Assembly: GCA_023425025.1 (NCBI GenBank) | Contig: JAFADG010000048.1 | Location: 1-32,280 of the forward strand | Direction of reading: 5' to 3' | DNA: 32,280 nucleotides | Source: Bacillota bacterium | Lineage (GTDB): Bacteria; Bacillota; Clostridia; Christensenellales; Aristaeellaceae | Part shown: positions 7,302 through 15,151 of the stretch, piece by piece | How positions within the stretch are numbered: position 1 is the first letter of the stretch | How the letters are laid out: each line of letters begins with the position of its first letter | The notes under the pieces: generated by a model | The model's database searches: none | The model's input: the letters and a program-made list of their open reading frames with translations, nothing else | Told to the model about the DNA's origin: nothing | Program-made: the position numbers and the translations under genes

Positions 7302-8790
7302 TGTTCTCTCTTGCCTCCTCAATCATGCTGGCCGCCCATTTGTTCAGGTCGATTTCATCGTAGCTGCGCTGGGTGTAAAGCTGCGCCGTAACCACCTTGC
7401 CCCGGCGCTGGGGAGCGGCCGCGGCCGCCGGCGCTTTTTCAAAGCGCTCCCGGGCAGCTTTGGCCGCCTCCGGCGTTTTGATGCTCTGCTCCTGCCAGGC
7501 TTTGAGCATGGCGTCCATGTAGGGCATCTTCTTATCCGCGCCTTGGGCAAAGCTTGCGGCAAGGTACAGCATTTCGGCTGTAAAGCCCCAATCCTTCTGC
7601 CACTTTGCCAGCAGGGCACGATCAAAGGCGGTAGGCTTGTCGCTTTTGCCGCACTGTTCAAACAGCTGCGCCAGGAGGCGGTTGCTCTCGTAAAAGGCGG
7701 AAATGTATTCTTCCACCTGCCGTGTGGTTGCAAGGCCCTTTTCCTGCCAGGTGGTGAGCAGGCGCAGCACATCGTCCAGCTTGCCGCCGGCCCGGGCCGC
7801 TTCCCTGGCGGCCAGCAAAATGACGTCATGCTCCGCAAACGCCCGCATCTGCCGGTAGACGGACAGGGTTCCCTCGTTCACGGTCAGGCCGCTTATGCCA
7901 AGGGCGCGGAACAGTTCCTTTAATGGCGCGGCCTGGTCCTGCTCCCTTTGCAATTGGCTTTCCACCTGCTTTGCGGTGGAAGGCGTTTTTTCGCCGCGCT
8001 TGCGCAGGCCGTTCAATATGCCGTCCAGGTACGCCATGGTGGGGTCGCCCTTGGTGGTTTCCCGGCAGGCGGCTTCCACGGCGTCGTGGTCATAGCCCCA
8101 GTCGCCGGTCCATTTGCGGTACAGGGCCATTTCATCCTCGGAAGGATTGTGCCTTTTGCCCAGCCGGCGGATAATCTTGCGGGTACCCTCCAGAACGGCC
8201 TTGGAGCGGGACAGGACGATTTCGGCATCCTCGATGGTGTGCACGTTTTCTTCCGCCAATTGCACTGCCAGTTTCTGGGCGGCCTTGAAGCTGAAGTGCT
8301 TGCCGCGGGTGGCGATCAGGTGATGCACCATCATCAGCACCACTTCCGGGGGCAGCTTCAAATCCTCCACCCATTCGTAGGCCAGGCTGGTTTCCTGGCC
8401 GTGGAGCTGCCTGTCCTCGCCGAAGGCAGTGTAGAGCGCGTCGGCAAACTGGGTGTACTGCCTGTCCTCCGCGGGGCACTGGCGCATGAAAAGCAGCTGC
8501 TTGGCGTTCATGTACCGGAAGGCCGGGGGATTGTCCGCCGTGCGCTGCACCAGGCCCTTGCGCTCCCAATAGCGGTAGGCGGAAAGAACATCCTCTTCGG
8601 ATAACCCCAAATCACGGGCCATGACTGTAATGCTCATGCCCGCGGTGGGATGATAGGTATGCATCAGGCCGTACAGGTACACCTTGACATAATCACCCTT
8701 GGCCGCGGGGAGGTATTCCTGTACAAACAGGTTCTCCACGGGCGTGGCGTCAAAAAGCGGGTATTGTTCATCAAACTCAAATAAGGGCAT
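7294..8790 (-). CDS. DnaD-domain primosome protein with two DnaD/DnaB C-terminal domains
   Basis: The 498-residue protein resembles Gram-positive DnaD/DnaB, which remodel DNA at origins and stalled forks and recruit DnaI. The N-terminus (about 30-110) looks like a winged helix (LGLSEEDVLSAYRYWERKGLV). Two copies of the DnaB_2 domain follow, starting at KWTGDWGY (about 221) and KWQKDWGF (about 391). The second keeps the YxxxxLxxW signature (YMDAMLKAW); the first has leucine in place of the tryptophan. This double arrangement is closer to DnaB of B. subtilis than to the shorter DnaD. GAGGTGG precedes the ATG. It is the first gene of a five-gene unit driven by the promoter at 8814-8843. Confidence 0.85.
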   Translation of the reverse strand: MPLFEFDEQYPLFDATPVENLFVQEYLPAAKGDYVKVYLYGLMHTYHPTAGMSITVMARDLGLSEEDVLSAYRYWERKGLVQRTADNPPAFRYMNAKQLLFMRQCPAEDRQYTQFADALYTAFGEDRQLHGQETSLAYEWVEDLKLPPEVVLMMVHHLIATRGKHFSFKAAQKLAVQLAEENVHTIEDAEIVLSRSKAVLEGTRKIIRRLGKRHNPSEDEMALYRKWTGDWGYDHDAVEAACRETTKGDPTMAYLDGILNGLRKRGEKTPSTAKQVESQLQREQDQAAPLKELFRALGISGLTVNEGTLSVYRQMRAFAEHDVILLAAREAARAGGKLDDVLRLLTTWQEKGLATTRQVEEYISAFYESNRLLAQLFEQCGKSDKPTAFDRALLAKWQKDWGFTAEMLYLAASFAQGADKKMPYMDAMLKAWQEQSIKTPEAAKAARERFEKAPAAAAAPQRRGKVVTAQLYTQRSYDEIDLNKWAASMIEEARENNA

Positions 8791-8813
8791 ATGACCACCT
8801 CGTTATCCTGTAC

Positions 8814-8843
8814 AGTATACCATAAGGCAACGAGGGTGTACAA
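8814..8843 (-). promoter_or_regulatory. Sigma-A promoter of the dnaD-dnaI-ppa operon
   Basis: On the minus strand TTGTAC (8843-8838), an 18-base spacer and TATACT (8819-8814) with an upstream TGG extended -10 element lie 24 bases before the dnaD ATG. It is the only clear promoter seen for the five genes down to 2525. Confidence 0.65.
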
Positions 8844-8907
8844 TGGAAAGACGGACGCATTGAGGGTGCTCTCCACAGCGTGTGTGGATGATGAGGCATG
8901 CTGGGAA

Positions 8908-8971
8908 ACTTCGCGCCTGCGGGCGCGACCAAAGGGCTTTCCGGTCGCCCTTTGGAAACCTTCGGATACCA
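8908..8971. repeat. Dispersed repeat, short copy
   Basis: The block contains a GCGCC/GGCGC hairpin, then CCAAAGGGC (8929-8937) mirrored by GCCCTTTGG (8947-8955), and ends with GGAAACCTTCGGATACC. The same opening (GCGACCAAAGGGCTTTCCG) and the same ending occur at 16647-16802, where about 110 further bases separate them. This copy therefore looks like an internally deleted version of that element. Confidence 0.7.
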
Positions 8972-9037
8972 TATAAAATGAAATAGGGAAGCATCTTTGA
9001 TGTTGTTGGAGAGCAATGGCAAATATGTTATGATTAT

Positions 9038-9171
9038 AAAGTTTTTCAGGGATGGGTGAGGGAAGGCTCCTTTTGAAAGGAGCTGTCAGCGTAGCTGACT
9101 GAGGATTGGCCAGCGCAGCAGTGCGACGATTGAGTCAGCCGGGGGATTTTTTCAAAAAGCCCCCTTCCCGC
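9038..9171. repeat. Hairpin repeat interrupted by a second hairpin repeat
   Basis: The outer part, AAAGTTTTTCAGGGAT (9038-9053), GGGAAGG (9060-9066) and the mirrored 3' arm (9154-9171), matches the repeat at 25365-25421 and the inverted one at 28094-28149. Between the arms about 80 bases are added. They carry CTCCTTTTGAAAGGAG and GTCAGC-GTA-GCTGAC hairpins and end in GGATTGGCC at 9111. That inner block recurs inverted at 18574-18620. The 375 bases between the dnaD promoter and dnaE contain only these repeats and the dnaE promoter. Confidence 0.7.
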
Positions 9172-9212
9172 TGACCTATTCCGTCCCCATATGTTATAAT
9201 ACTCCCGAGGTG
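9171..9212 (+). promoter_or_regulatory. dnaE promoter and ribosome site
   Basis: A perfect TATAAT (9195-9200) with a TGT extension stands 18 bases after CTGACC (9171-9176). GAGGTG (9207-9212) is the ribosome site for ATG 9219. Transcription is expected to begin near 9206, so the leader would be only about a dozen bases long. Confidence 0.6.
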
Positions 9213-9218
9213 AACGAA

Positions 9219-12200
9219 ATGGCCTTTACCCACCTGCACCTGCACACGGAATACAGTCTTTTGGATGGCGCCTGCCGGATCAAGCATCTGGTCAAGCGCC
9301 TGAAGGAATTGAATATGGACAGCTGCGCCGTGACTGATCACGGCGTGCTGTACGGCGCCATCGAGTTTTATCAGGAATGCAAGGCGAACGGTATCAAGCC
9401 CATATTGGGCTGTGAAGTATATATTTCCCCCGACATGGAAGACAAGCAGGTGGTGAACCGGGAATACAGCCACATGGTGCTGCTGTGCGAAAACAACGTC
9501 GGCTATCAGAATTTGATGACCCTGGTCAGCGAGGGTTTCATAAAGGGCTTTTACTACCGGCCCCGCATTGATTACAGGCTGCTGGAAAAGCATTCCGAAG
9601 GCCTGATCTGCCTGTCGGCGTGCTTAAGCGGCGACCTGCCCAAAATGCTTTTGCAGGGCCGGCGGCAGGAAGCTAGGGATTACGCCCTGCGCATGCAGCG
9701 CCTGTTTGGCGAGGGCAAATTTTATATTGAAATCATGGACCACGGCATTGCCGAGGAAAAGCAGGTGCTGCCGGAACTGGTTCGCCTAAGCCGGGAAACC
9801 GGCGTGCCCCTCATCGCCACCAACGACGCCCATTATTTGCGGCGGGGGGACGCGGCCGCCCAGGAAGTGCTGATGTGCATTCAAACGGGCAAGACACTGG
9901 CGGATGAAGCCCGCATGCGCATGGAGACGGAGGAGCTGTACGTAAAGAGCGAGGAGGAAATGCGCGCCCTCTTTTCCGCCTGGCCCGACGCCATCGACAA
10001 CACGCAAAAGGTAGCGGCCATGTGCGACATCTCCTTTGAGTTTGACAAGATCCACCTGCCCAGCTTCAAGCCCATCCCGCCGGGAGAAACGCCTTATTCC
10101 CTTTTGCTCAGCCTTTGCAAAGAGGGGCTGGAAAAAAATTATCCCGGGAATACCGGCGAGGACAGCGTTCCTTATAAGCGCCTCATGTACGAATTGGATA
10201 CCATCCGCAACATGGGGTATGTGGACTATTTTTTGATCGTGTGGGATTTCATTCATTATGCCAAGAGCCGCAACATCATGGTGGGCCCTGGCCGCGGCAG
10301 CGGCGCGGGCTCCATTGTGGCGTATACGTTGGGTATTACCGCCCTGGACCCGTTGAAATACAACCTGCTGTTCGAGCGGTTTTTGAACCCCGAACGCATT
10401 TCCATGCCCGATCTGGATATCGACTTTTGCTACGAGCGCCGCCAGGAAGTCATCGACTACGTGGCCGGCAAGTACGGCGCGGACCACGTGGCGCAGATTA
10501 TCACCTTCGGCACCATGGCCGCCAGGGGCGTGGTTCGGGATGTGGGCCGTGTGCTGGGCATGTCGTACCAGGATGTGGACAAGGTGGCCAAGGCGGTGCC
10601 CTTTGAGCTGGGCATGACCTTGGAGAAGGCCCTGAAGGTAAGCCCGGAGCTTTCCGCTGCCTATAATGGGGATGACAACGTAAAAAAGCTTATCGACATG
10701 GGTCTTTCATTGGAAGGCATGCCCCGCCACGCCAGCACCCACGCCGCCGGCGTGCTCATTACCAGCGCACCGGTGACGGAGTATGTTCCCCTGCAGAAAA
10801 ACGACGAGGTCATTACCACCCAGTACCCCATGGGCATATTGGAAAAGCTGGGGCTGCTGAAAATGGACTTTCTGGGCCTTCGCACCCTGACCGTGATCCG
10901 GGATACGCTGGACATGCTCAGGGAGGAAGGCGTCGATCTAAAGCCGGAGGATATTCCCCTGGATGATCCGGCGGTATACGAAATGATTTCCCAGGGGGAT
11001 ACCGATGGGGTGTTCCAGCTGGAAGGCGGCGGCATGCGCAGCTTTTTGACGAACATGAAGCCGGAAAACTTTGAGGACATCATTGCCGCCATCTCCCTGT
11101 ACCGCCCAGGCCCCATGGAAAGCATCCCCCGCTATATCCAGGGCAAGCACAATCCCTCCACCGTGCAGTATGCTACGCCTTTGTTGAAGCCCATATTGGA
11201 CGTGACCTATGGCTGCATGGTCTACCAGGAGCAGGTGATGCAGATCGTGCGGGACCTGGCCGGCTATTCCCTGGGCCGCAGCGACCTGATGCGCCGCGCC
11301 ATGTCCAAGAAAAAGCATGACGTGATGGCCAAGGAGCGGGAATACTTTGTTCACGGCATGAAGGACAAGGACGGGAAGCAGGTCATTCCCGGCTGCGTGA
11401 ACAATGGCGTGCCGGAGGAAGTAGCGGAGCACATCTTTGATGAAATGAGCGCCTTCGCCTCCTATGCCTTCAACAAAAGCCATGCCGCGGCTTACGGCGT
11501 GGTGGCCGTGCAGACGGCCTGGCTGAAAAAGCGCCATCCGGTGCCGTTCATGGCGGCCATCATGAACAGCGTGTACGGCAACGCCACGAAGATTGCCGGA
11601 TACATACAGTACTGCCGGGATCATGGCATCTCCATCCTCCCGCCGGATGTGAACATCAGCACCTGGCGGTTCCGGACCGACGCGTCCTTGGGCAAGCCCG
11701 GCATCCGCTTTGGCCTGGGCGCGGTGAAAAACGTGGGCCATCACGCGGTGGAAGCCATCGTCCGGGAGCGGGGCAAAGGAAAATACAAGGACATTTTTGA
11801 TTTCTGCCGCAGGGTGGACACCGACAGCGTCAACAAAAGAGTGGTGGAAAGCCTCATCAAAGCCGGCGCGTTTGACGGCACCGGGGCCAAACGCTCGCAG
11901 CTGATTGCCGTGTATGAATCGGCTCTGGAGGCTGCCGCCGGCCGCCGAAAGCAGAATGTGACGGGGCAGGTTTCCCTGTTCGACCTGGGCAGCACCGCCG
12001 GCATGGGCAGCTTTGCTGAGGAGAAGCTGCCGGCGAAGGAGGAGTATCCCCTCCGAACCCTGTTGTCCATGGAGAAGGAAATGACCGGCGTGTATATCAG
12101 CGGTCATCCTTTGGATGAGTACGCCCACCTGTTGAGCCAGCTGGAGTGCAATACCGCCTATGTGGCGGAGCTTGCCGACCGGCCCGACAAAGGCCAGGAT

Positions 12201-12812
12201 ATGGATGGCATGCTTGTGCGCATGGGTGGCATACTGGTAGACGCCAGGGGCAAGGCCACCAAGAAAGGCACTTTCATGGGCTTTGTGACACTGGAAGATC
12301 TCACAGGCCAGATCGAGGGCCTGGTATTCCCCAAGGTTTATGAAAAGTTCAGCGGGGCATTGAAGGTGGATGAGCTGGTGGTGCTCACGGGCAAGCTGTC
12401 CATCCGGGAGGACGAGGAGATAAAGCTGCTGGTGGATTCCGTGGCGCCGCTTCAGCCCACGGGGGAGGAAAGGCTGCCCGACGGCCCGGTTGTTTCCGGC
12501 AGGCGCACGGTAAGCGATGAGCCGGACGATATGTTCCCTCTGCCTTTTCACCAGCCGGAAAAGGCGCTTACCGACGCGCAGCTGGCCAAGCAGGCGCCCA
12601 TGAAGCTGTATCTGCGCGGGTCGCGCCAGCAGCTGGATCAAATCAAGACCGTATTGCCCAAATATCCCGGCCCCGTGCCGGTGTATGTCCATATTCCGGA
12701 GGAAAAGATCACGCTTTTGACGCCCAAGCATCTGTGGTGCGACGGCGATGAAACGGTGCAGCAGGAGCTGGAAAGCATGCTGGGCATGGAAAACATCAGG
12801 GCGGTGTTGTAG
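9219..12812 (+). CDS. dnaE: DNA polymerase III alpha subunit (DnaE type)
   Basis: The 1197-residue C-family replicative polymerase copies chromosomal DNA. The PHP domain opens with HLHLHTEYSLLDG (residues 5-17). The palm aspartates are D398 and D400 in PDLDID and D550 in KMDFLGLRT, very close to E. coli D401, D403 and D555. GPGRGSGAGS (about 354-363) is the conserved fingers/palm glycine block, and YRPGPMESIPRY and FNKSHAAAYG are further family blocks. A tandem helix-hairpin-helix region and an OB fold (about 1000-1070, GFVTLEDLTGQIE) close the protein. No 3'-5' exonuclease domain is inserted, so this is DnaE, not PolC. ATG 9219 is chosen over GTG 9210, because that GTG lies inside the ribosome site. 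Confidence 0.97.
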   Translation: MAFTHLHLHTEYSLLDGACRIKHLVKRLKELNMDSCAVTDHGVLYGAIEFYQECKANGIKPILGCEVYISPDMEDKQVVNREYSHMVLLCENNVGYQNLMTLVSEGFIKGFYYRPRIDYRLLEKHSEGLICLSACLSGDLPKMLLQGRRQEARDYALRMQRLFGEGKFYIEIMDHGIAEEKQVLPELVRLSRETGVPLIATNDAHYLRRGDAAAQEVLMCIQTGKTLADEARMRMETEELYVKSEEEMRALFSAWPDAIDNTQKVAAMCDISFEFDKIHLPSFKPIPPGETPYSLLLSLCKEGLEKNYPGNTGEDSVPYKRLMYELDTIRNMGYVDYFLIVWDFIHYAKSRNIMVGPGRGSGAGSIVAYTLGITALDPLKYNLLFERFLNPERISMPDLDIDFCYERRQEVIDYVAGKYGADHVAQIITFGTMAARGVVRDVGRVLGMSYQDVDKVAKAVPFELGMTLEKALKVSPELSAAYNGDDNVKKLIDMGLSLEGMPRHASTHAAGVLITSAPVTEYVPLQKNDEVITTQYPMGILEKLGLLKMDFLGLRTLTVIRDTLDMLREEGVDLKPEDIPLDDPAVYEMISQGDTDGVFQLEGGGMRSFLTNMKPENFEDIIAAISLYRPGPMESIPRYIQGKHNPSTVQYATPLLKPILDVTYGCMVYQEQVMQIVRDLAGYSLGRSDLMRRAMSKKKHDVMAKEREYFVHGMKDKDGKQVIPGCVNNGVPEEVAEHIFDEMSAFASYAFNKSHAAAYGVVAVQTAWLKKRHPVPFMAAIMNSVYGNATKIAGYIQYCRDHGISILPPDVNISTWRFRTDASLGKPGIRFGLGAVKNVGHHAVEAIVRERGKGKYKDIFDFCRRVDTDSVNKRVVESLIKAGAFDGTGAKRSQLIAVYESALEAAAGRRKQNVTGQVSLFDLGSTAGMGSFAEEKLPAKEEYPLRTLLSMEKEMTGVYISGHPLDEYAHLLSQLECNTAYVAELADRPDKGQDMDGMLVRMGGILVDARGKATKKGTFMGFVTLEDLTGQIEGLVFPKVYEKFSGALKVDELVVLTGKLSIREDEEIKLLVDSVAPLQPTGEERLPDGPVVSGRRTVSDEPDDMFPLPFHQPEKALTDAQLAKQAPMKLYLRGSRQQLDQIKTVLPKYPGPVPVYVHIPEEKITLLTPKHLWCDGDETVQQELESMLGMENIRAVL

Positions 12813-12881
12813 CGGGCAGCATAGGGGCGGGAATCTGTATACCCAGAACATACAAAAGACAGGAACATGGGAAAAGGCGCA

Positions 12882-12910
12882 TTGCGGCGGGGCCGCCTGC
12901 CTGTTACAAT
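12882..12910 (+). promoter_or_regulatory. Promoter of the MFS gene
   Basis: TTGCGG (12882-12887), a 17-base spacer and TACAAT (12905-12910) with a TGT extension lie about 40 bases before the ATG at 12950. The pyrR promoter has the same -35, spacing and -10. No clear terminator separates dnaE (stop 12812) from this promoter. Confidence 0.6.
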
Positions 12911-12949
12911 ACCAGCAGCGCATGTCTGCGTTAATGGAAGGATGCTTTT

Positions 12950-14203
12950 ATGACAGATCGGCCGGGGGCGCGCAAGGATATGCTGCTGTTCTTCATACTG
13001 GTCATGGCAGCGGCAATGGGGAACGGGCTGAGCGATGCCATCTATGGGAATTATTTTAAAGAGGCGTACCAGGTGACCACTGCCCAGCGGGGCTTTATTG
13101 AATTTCCGCGGGAACTGCCCGGCATGCTTTGCGCGCTGGTCATGGGGTCCCTTGCCATGCTGGGCGACCTGAAGGCCAGCCTGATCGCCCAGGTTCTGGC
13201 CTTTGGCGGCTTGACGGCGCTGGGGCTTATGACGCCATCCTTCGGCGTTATGCTGGTCTTCCTGTTCATCAACTCCATGGGCATGCACTTGTTTATGCCC
13301 TTGCAGGATTCTGTCGGCATGGCGCTGGCTGAGCCCAATCAGGTGGGCCGGCGCATGGGCCAGTATGCCAGCGCGAGAACGGCGGTGGGCTTTGTTGCGG
13401 GCGTGATTGTTTTCTTTGGTTTTCGCAGCGGCGTATTTTCTTTTGTGACGCCTGTGAAAAGCGTTTTTCTGCTGGGTTCTGCGTCGTTTCTGATCGCAAT
13501 CATCGCCTCCGTATTGCTGATCCGCCACACCAAAAGGCAGCCGGTTGCCAGGCCGCGCTTTCGCCTGCTTTTCCGCAAGCAGTACAAGCTCTTTTATTTG
13601 CTGACCGTTTTGTATGGCGTACAAAAGCAAATCGCGTATGTATTCGGTTCTTGGGTCGTTATTGAGCTGCTGCGCAAGGGCGCCGATGTCATGTCGTTGC
13701 TGATTATCGCCAGCAGCTTTTTTGGCATTTTGTTTACCCGCTATGTCGGCCGCTGGATGGACGCCTTCGGCGTCAAGCGCATGATGCTTGCCAATGCCCT
13801 TTCCTTTATTCTTGTTTACTCCCTATATGGCTTTGTGGTATGGGGCATTACCAGCCGCGTGCTGCCGGAGGGCGGCTGGCCGGTCATGGTCGTCTACAGC
13901 CTTTTTGTGCTGGACCGGCTCTCCATGCAGCTTGGCATCGTCAAATCCATCTATCTGCGCTCCATTGCTGTCAATGATGATGAGGTGACGGCGGCGCTGT
14001 CCACCGGCATCAGCCTGGACCATATCGTGGCCATTATCGCCGCCCAGTTAAGCGCCGCTGTTTGGGTATACTGGGGTGCGCAATGGGTGTTTTTCATCGC
14101 CGCCTTCCTGTCGCTGGGCAACCTGTTCGTGGCCATAAGGCTGCCTTCCGCAAAGAAGGCAAAGGCGTCAGCCCTTGCGGCTCAAAGCGCCGCGGAAGCG
14201 TGA
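12950..14203 (+). CDS. Major facilitator superfamily transporter
   Basis: The 417-residue protein is very hydrophobic, with about twelve predicted membrane helices in two sets of six joined by a basic cytoplasmic loop near residues 180-210 (RHTKRQPVARPRFRLLFRKQYK). A motif-A-like GRWMDAFGVKR segment occurs in the loop after the eighth helix (about 264-274). The start MTDRPGARKD is cytoplasmic, and the alanine-rich tail is hydrophilic. GGAAGG lies eight bases before the ATG. The substrate cannot be told from sequence. Neighbours are unrelated housekeeping genes, and the gene has its own promoter and terminator. Confidence 0.8.
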   Translation: MTDRPGARKDMLLFFILVMAAAMGNGLSDAIYGNYFKEAYQVTTAQRGFIEFPRELPGMLCALVMGSLAMLGDLKASLIAQVLAFGGLTALGLMTPSFGVMLVFLFINSMGMHLFMPLQDSVGMALAEPNQVGRRMGQYASARTAVGFVAGVIVFFGFRSGVFSFVTPVKSVFLLGSASFLIAIIASVLLIRHTKRQPVARPRFRLLFRKQYKLFYLLTVLYGVQKQIAYVFGSWVVIELLRKGADVMSLLIIASSFFGILFTRYVGRWMDAFGVKRMMLANALSFILVYSLYGFVVWGITSRVLPEGGWPVMVVYSLFVLDRLSMQLGIVKSIYLRSIAVNDDEVTAALSTGISLDHIVAIIAAQLSAAVWVYWGAQWVFFIAAFLSLGNLFVAIRLPSAKKAKASALAAQSAAEA

Positions 14204-14235
14204 TCCATCGGGGATATTGTTCAAGACATTTGATT

Positions 14236-14264
14236 CCGGCGGCTGCATGGCTGCCGGATTTTTT
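14236..14264 (+). terminator. Intrinsic terminator after the MFS gene
   Basis: An 8-bp stem (14236-14243 with 14250-14257, one G-T pair) with a six-base loop is followed by six T (14259-14264), 33 bases after the stop codon. Confidence 0.8.
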
Positions 14265-14297
14265 ATGGATGGGCACCAATCCCGCGACAAATATTTC

Positions 14298-14367
14298 GAA
14301 AATTTGACAAAAGTGATGTCGAAATTTTTCTTGCGGGTTGGGCCTTCCTGTGTTACAATACCGCAAG
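14298..14367 (+). promoter_or_regulatory. pyrR promoter with flanking inverted repeats
   Basis: TTGCGG (14331-14336), a 17-base spacer and TACAAT (14354-14359) with a TGT extension form a sigma-A promoter. CTTGCGG (14330-14336) and CCGCAAG (14361-14367) are a 7-bp inverted repeat spanning the whole promoter. Just upstream an AT-rich imperfect inverted repeat (14298-14308 with 14318-14330) could be a further operator or a weak hairpin. Confidence 0.6.
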
Positions 14368-14459
14368 TGAAATACGGAACCAATGTCTTTAACTCGGTAC
14401 TGCGATGCCGGCAAGATGTTGAACGACGGTCTGAAAGCTTATTGCATAAAGACGTGTTG

Positions 14460-14493
14460 GCTTGCCTGCGCATCAGCGCGGACAAGCTTTTTT
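14460..14493 (+). terminator. Attenuator terminator in the pyrR leader
   Basis: Twelve-base arms (14460-14471 with 14476-14487, one mismatch and one G-T pair) around ATCA are followed by six T (14488-14493). This canonical intrinsic terminator sits about 125 bases after the promoter and only eight bases before the pyrR ribosome site. Upstream, GTCTTTA (14385-14391) can pair with TAAAGAC (14447-14453), which could be part of a switching structure. In Firmicutes PyrR bound to UMP favours such a terminator; that role is inferred here, as I could not identify the PyrR-binding loop. Confidence 0.75.
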
Positions 14494-14514
14494 GATGGGC
14501 GGAGGCGGGATAAA

Positions 14515-15054
14515 GTGCGGCTGAAGGCGCAAATCGCGGATGATACCAAGATGCAGCGGACGATTGCCCGCATGGCCCACCAGGTGATTGAGCAGCACCG
14601 GGATTTGACAAGCGTGCGGCTGCTGGGCATCAAGACAAGGGGCATCCCCCTGGCCCGCCGCATTGCCAAAAGCGTTGCCCTGTTTGAGGGGATCGAGATT
14701 CCCGTGGGCGAGCTGGACATCACCCTGTACCGGGATGATTTGACCACCACAGGGGACCAGGCGGTTGTCAACGGCACCAACGTTCCCTTTCCGGTTTTCG
14801 GGCAGAACATTATCCTGGTAGATGATGTGATCTACACCGGCCGTACGGTCCGGGCGGCCATGGACGCCGTGATCGCCCTGGGGCGGCCTGCCGCCATACA
14901 GCTGGCGGTGCTGGTGGACAGGGGTCACCGGGAGCTGCCCATCCGCGCCGATTTTGTGGGGCTCAACATGCCCACCTCCCGCAATGAGGTGGTGGCGGTC
15001 CGCCTTTGGGAAACTGACGGGGAAAACAGCATTCAGCTGTACGAAAAAGAGTAG
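14515..15054 (+). CDS. pyrR: PyrR bifunctional pyrimidine regulator / uracil phosphoribosyltransferase
   Basis: The product has 179 residues, against 181 in B. subtilis. The PRPP-binding signature ILVDDVIYTGRTVRAA (about 99-114), the early GIKTRGIPLA block and DITLYRDDL identify PyrR. It binds pyr leader RNA when UMP is high to cause termination, and has uracil phosphoribosyltransferase activity. GTG 14515 is chosen because it follows GGAGG (14501-14505) and gives the family length. The same frame is open back to ATG 14383 through the attenuator, which would add 44 residues unlike any PyrR. uraA follows in the usual pyrR-uracil permease order. Confidence 0.93.
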   Translation: MRLKAQIADDTKMQRTIARMAHQVIEQHRDLTSVRLLGIKTRGIPLARRIAKSVALFEGIEIPVGELDITLYRDDLTTTGDQAVVNGTNVPFPVFGQNIILVDDVIYTGRTVRAAMDAVIALGRPAAIQLAVLVDRGHRELPIRADFVGLNMPTSRNEVVAVRLWETDGENSIQLYEKE

Positions 15055-15151
15055 GAACCGCCTGCGCCTAACGATCCTTTTCAGGATGGACAGGCCCCTG
15101 ATTTAGCCTGGAGCGCCAAGAAGGCGTTTCAATATAAAAGGAGGAATCTTC
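15055..15151 (+). promoter_or_regulatory. pyrR-uraA intergenic leader with small hairpins
   Basis: ATCCT-TTTC-AGGAT (15074-15087) and CAGGC/GCCTG (15091-15095 with 15106-15110) form short stems before the AAAGGAGG of uraA. The CCTTTT-GATGG order recalls PyrR-bound leaders of other Firmicutes, but there is no terminator here and the conserved binding loop is not recognisable. Regulation at this site is a guess. Confidence 0.25.

Noticed and set aside
10938..12923. 661-codon open frame antisense to dnaE
   Set aside because: It mirrors a strongly conserved polymerase gene; its histidine- and glutamine-rich protein shows no motif and no ribosome site. Long antisense frames are expected at this GC content.
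14383..14514. ATG 14383 as the true pyrR start
   Set aside because: It would make the attenuator part of the coding region, lacks a good ribosome site and gives a protein 44 residues longer than the family.
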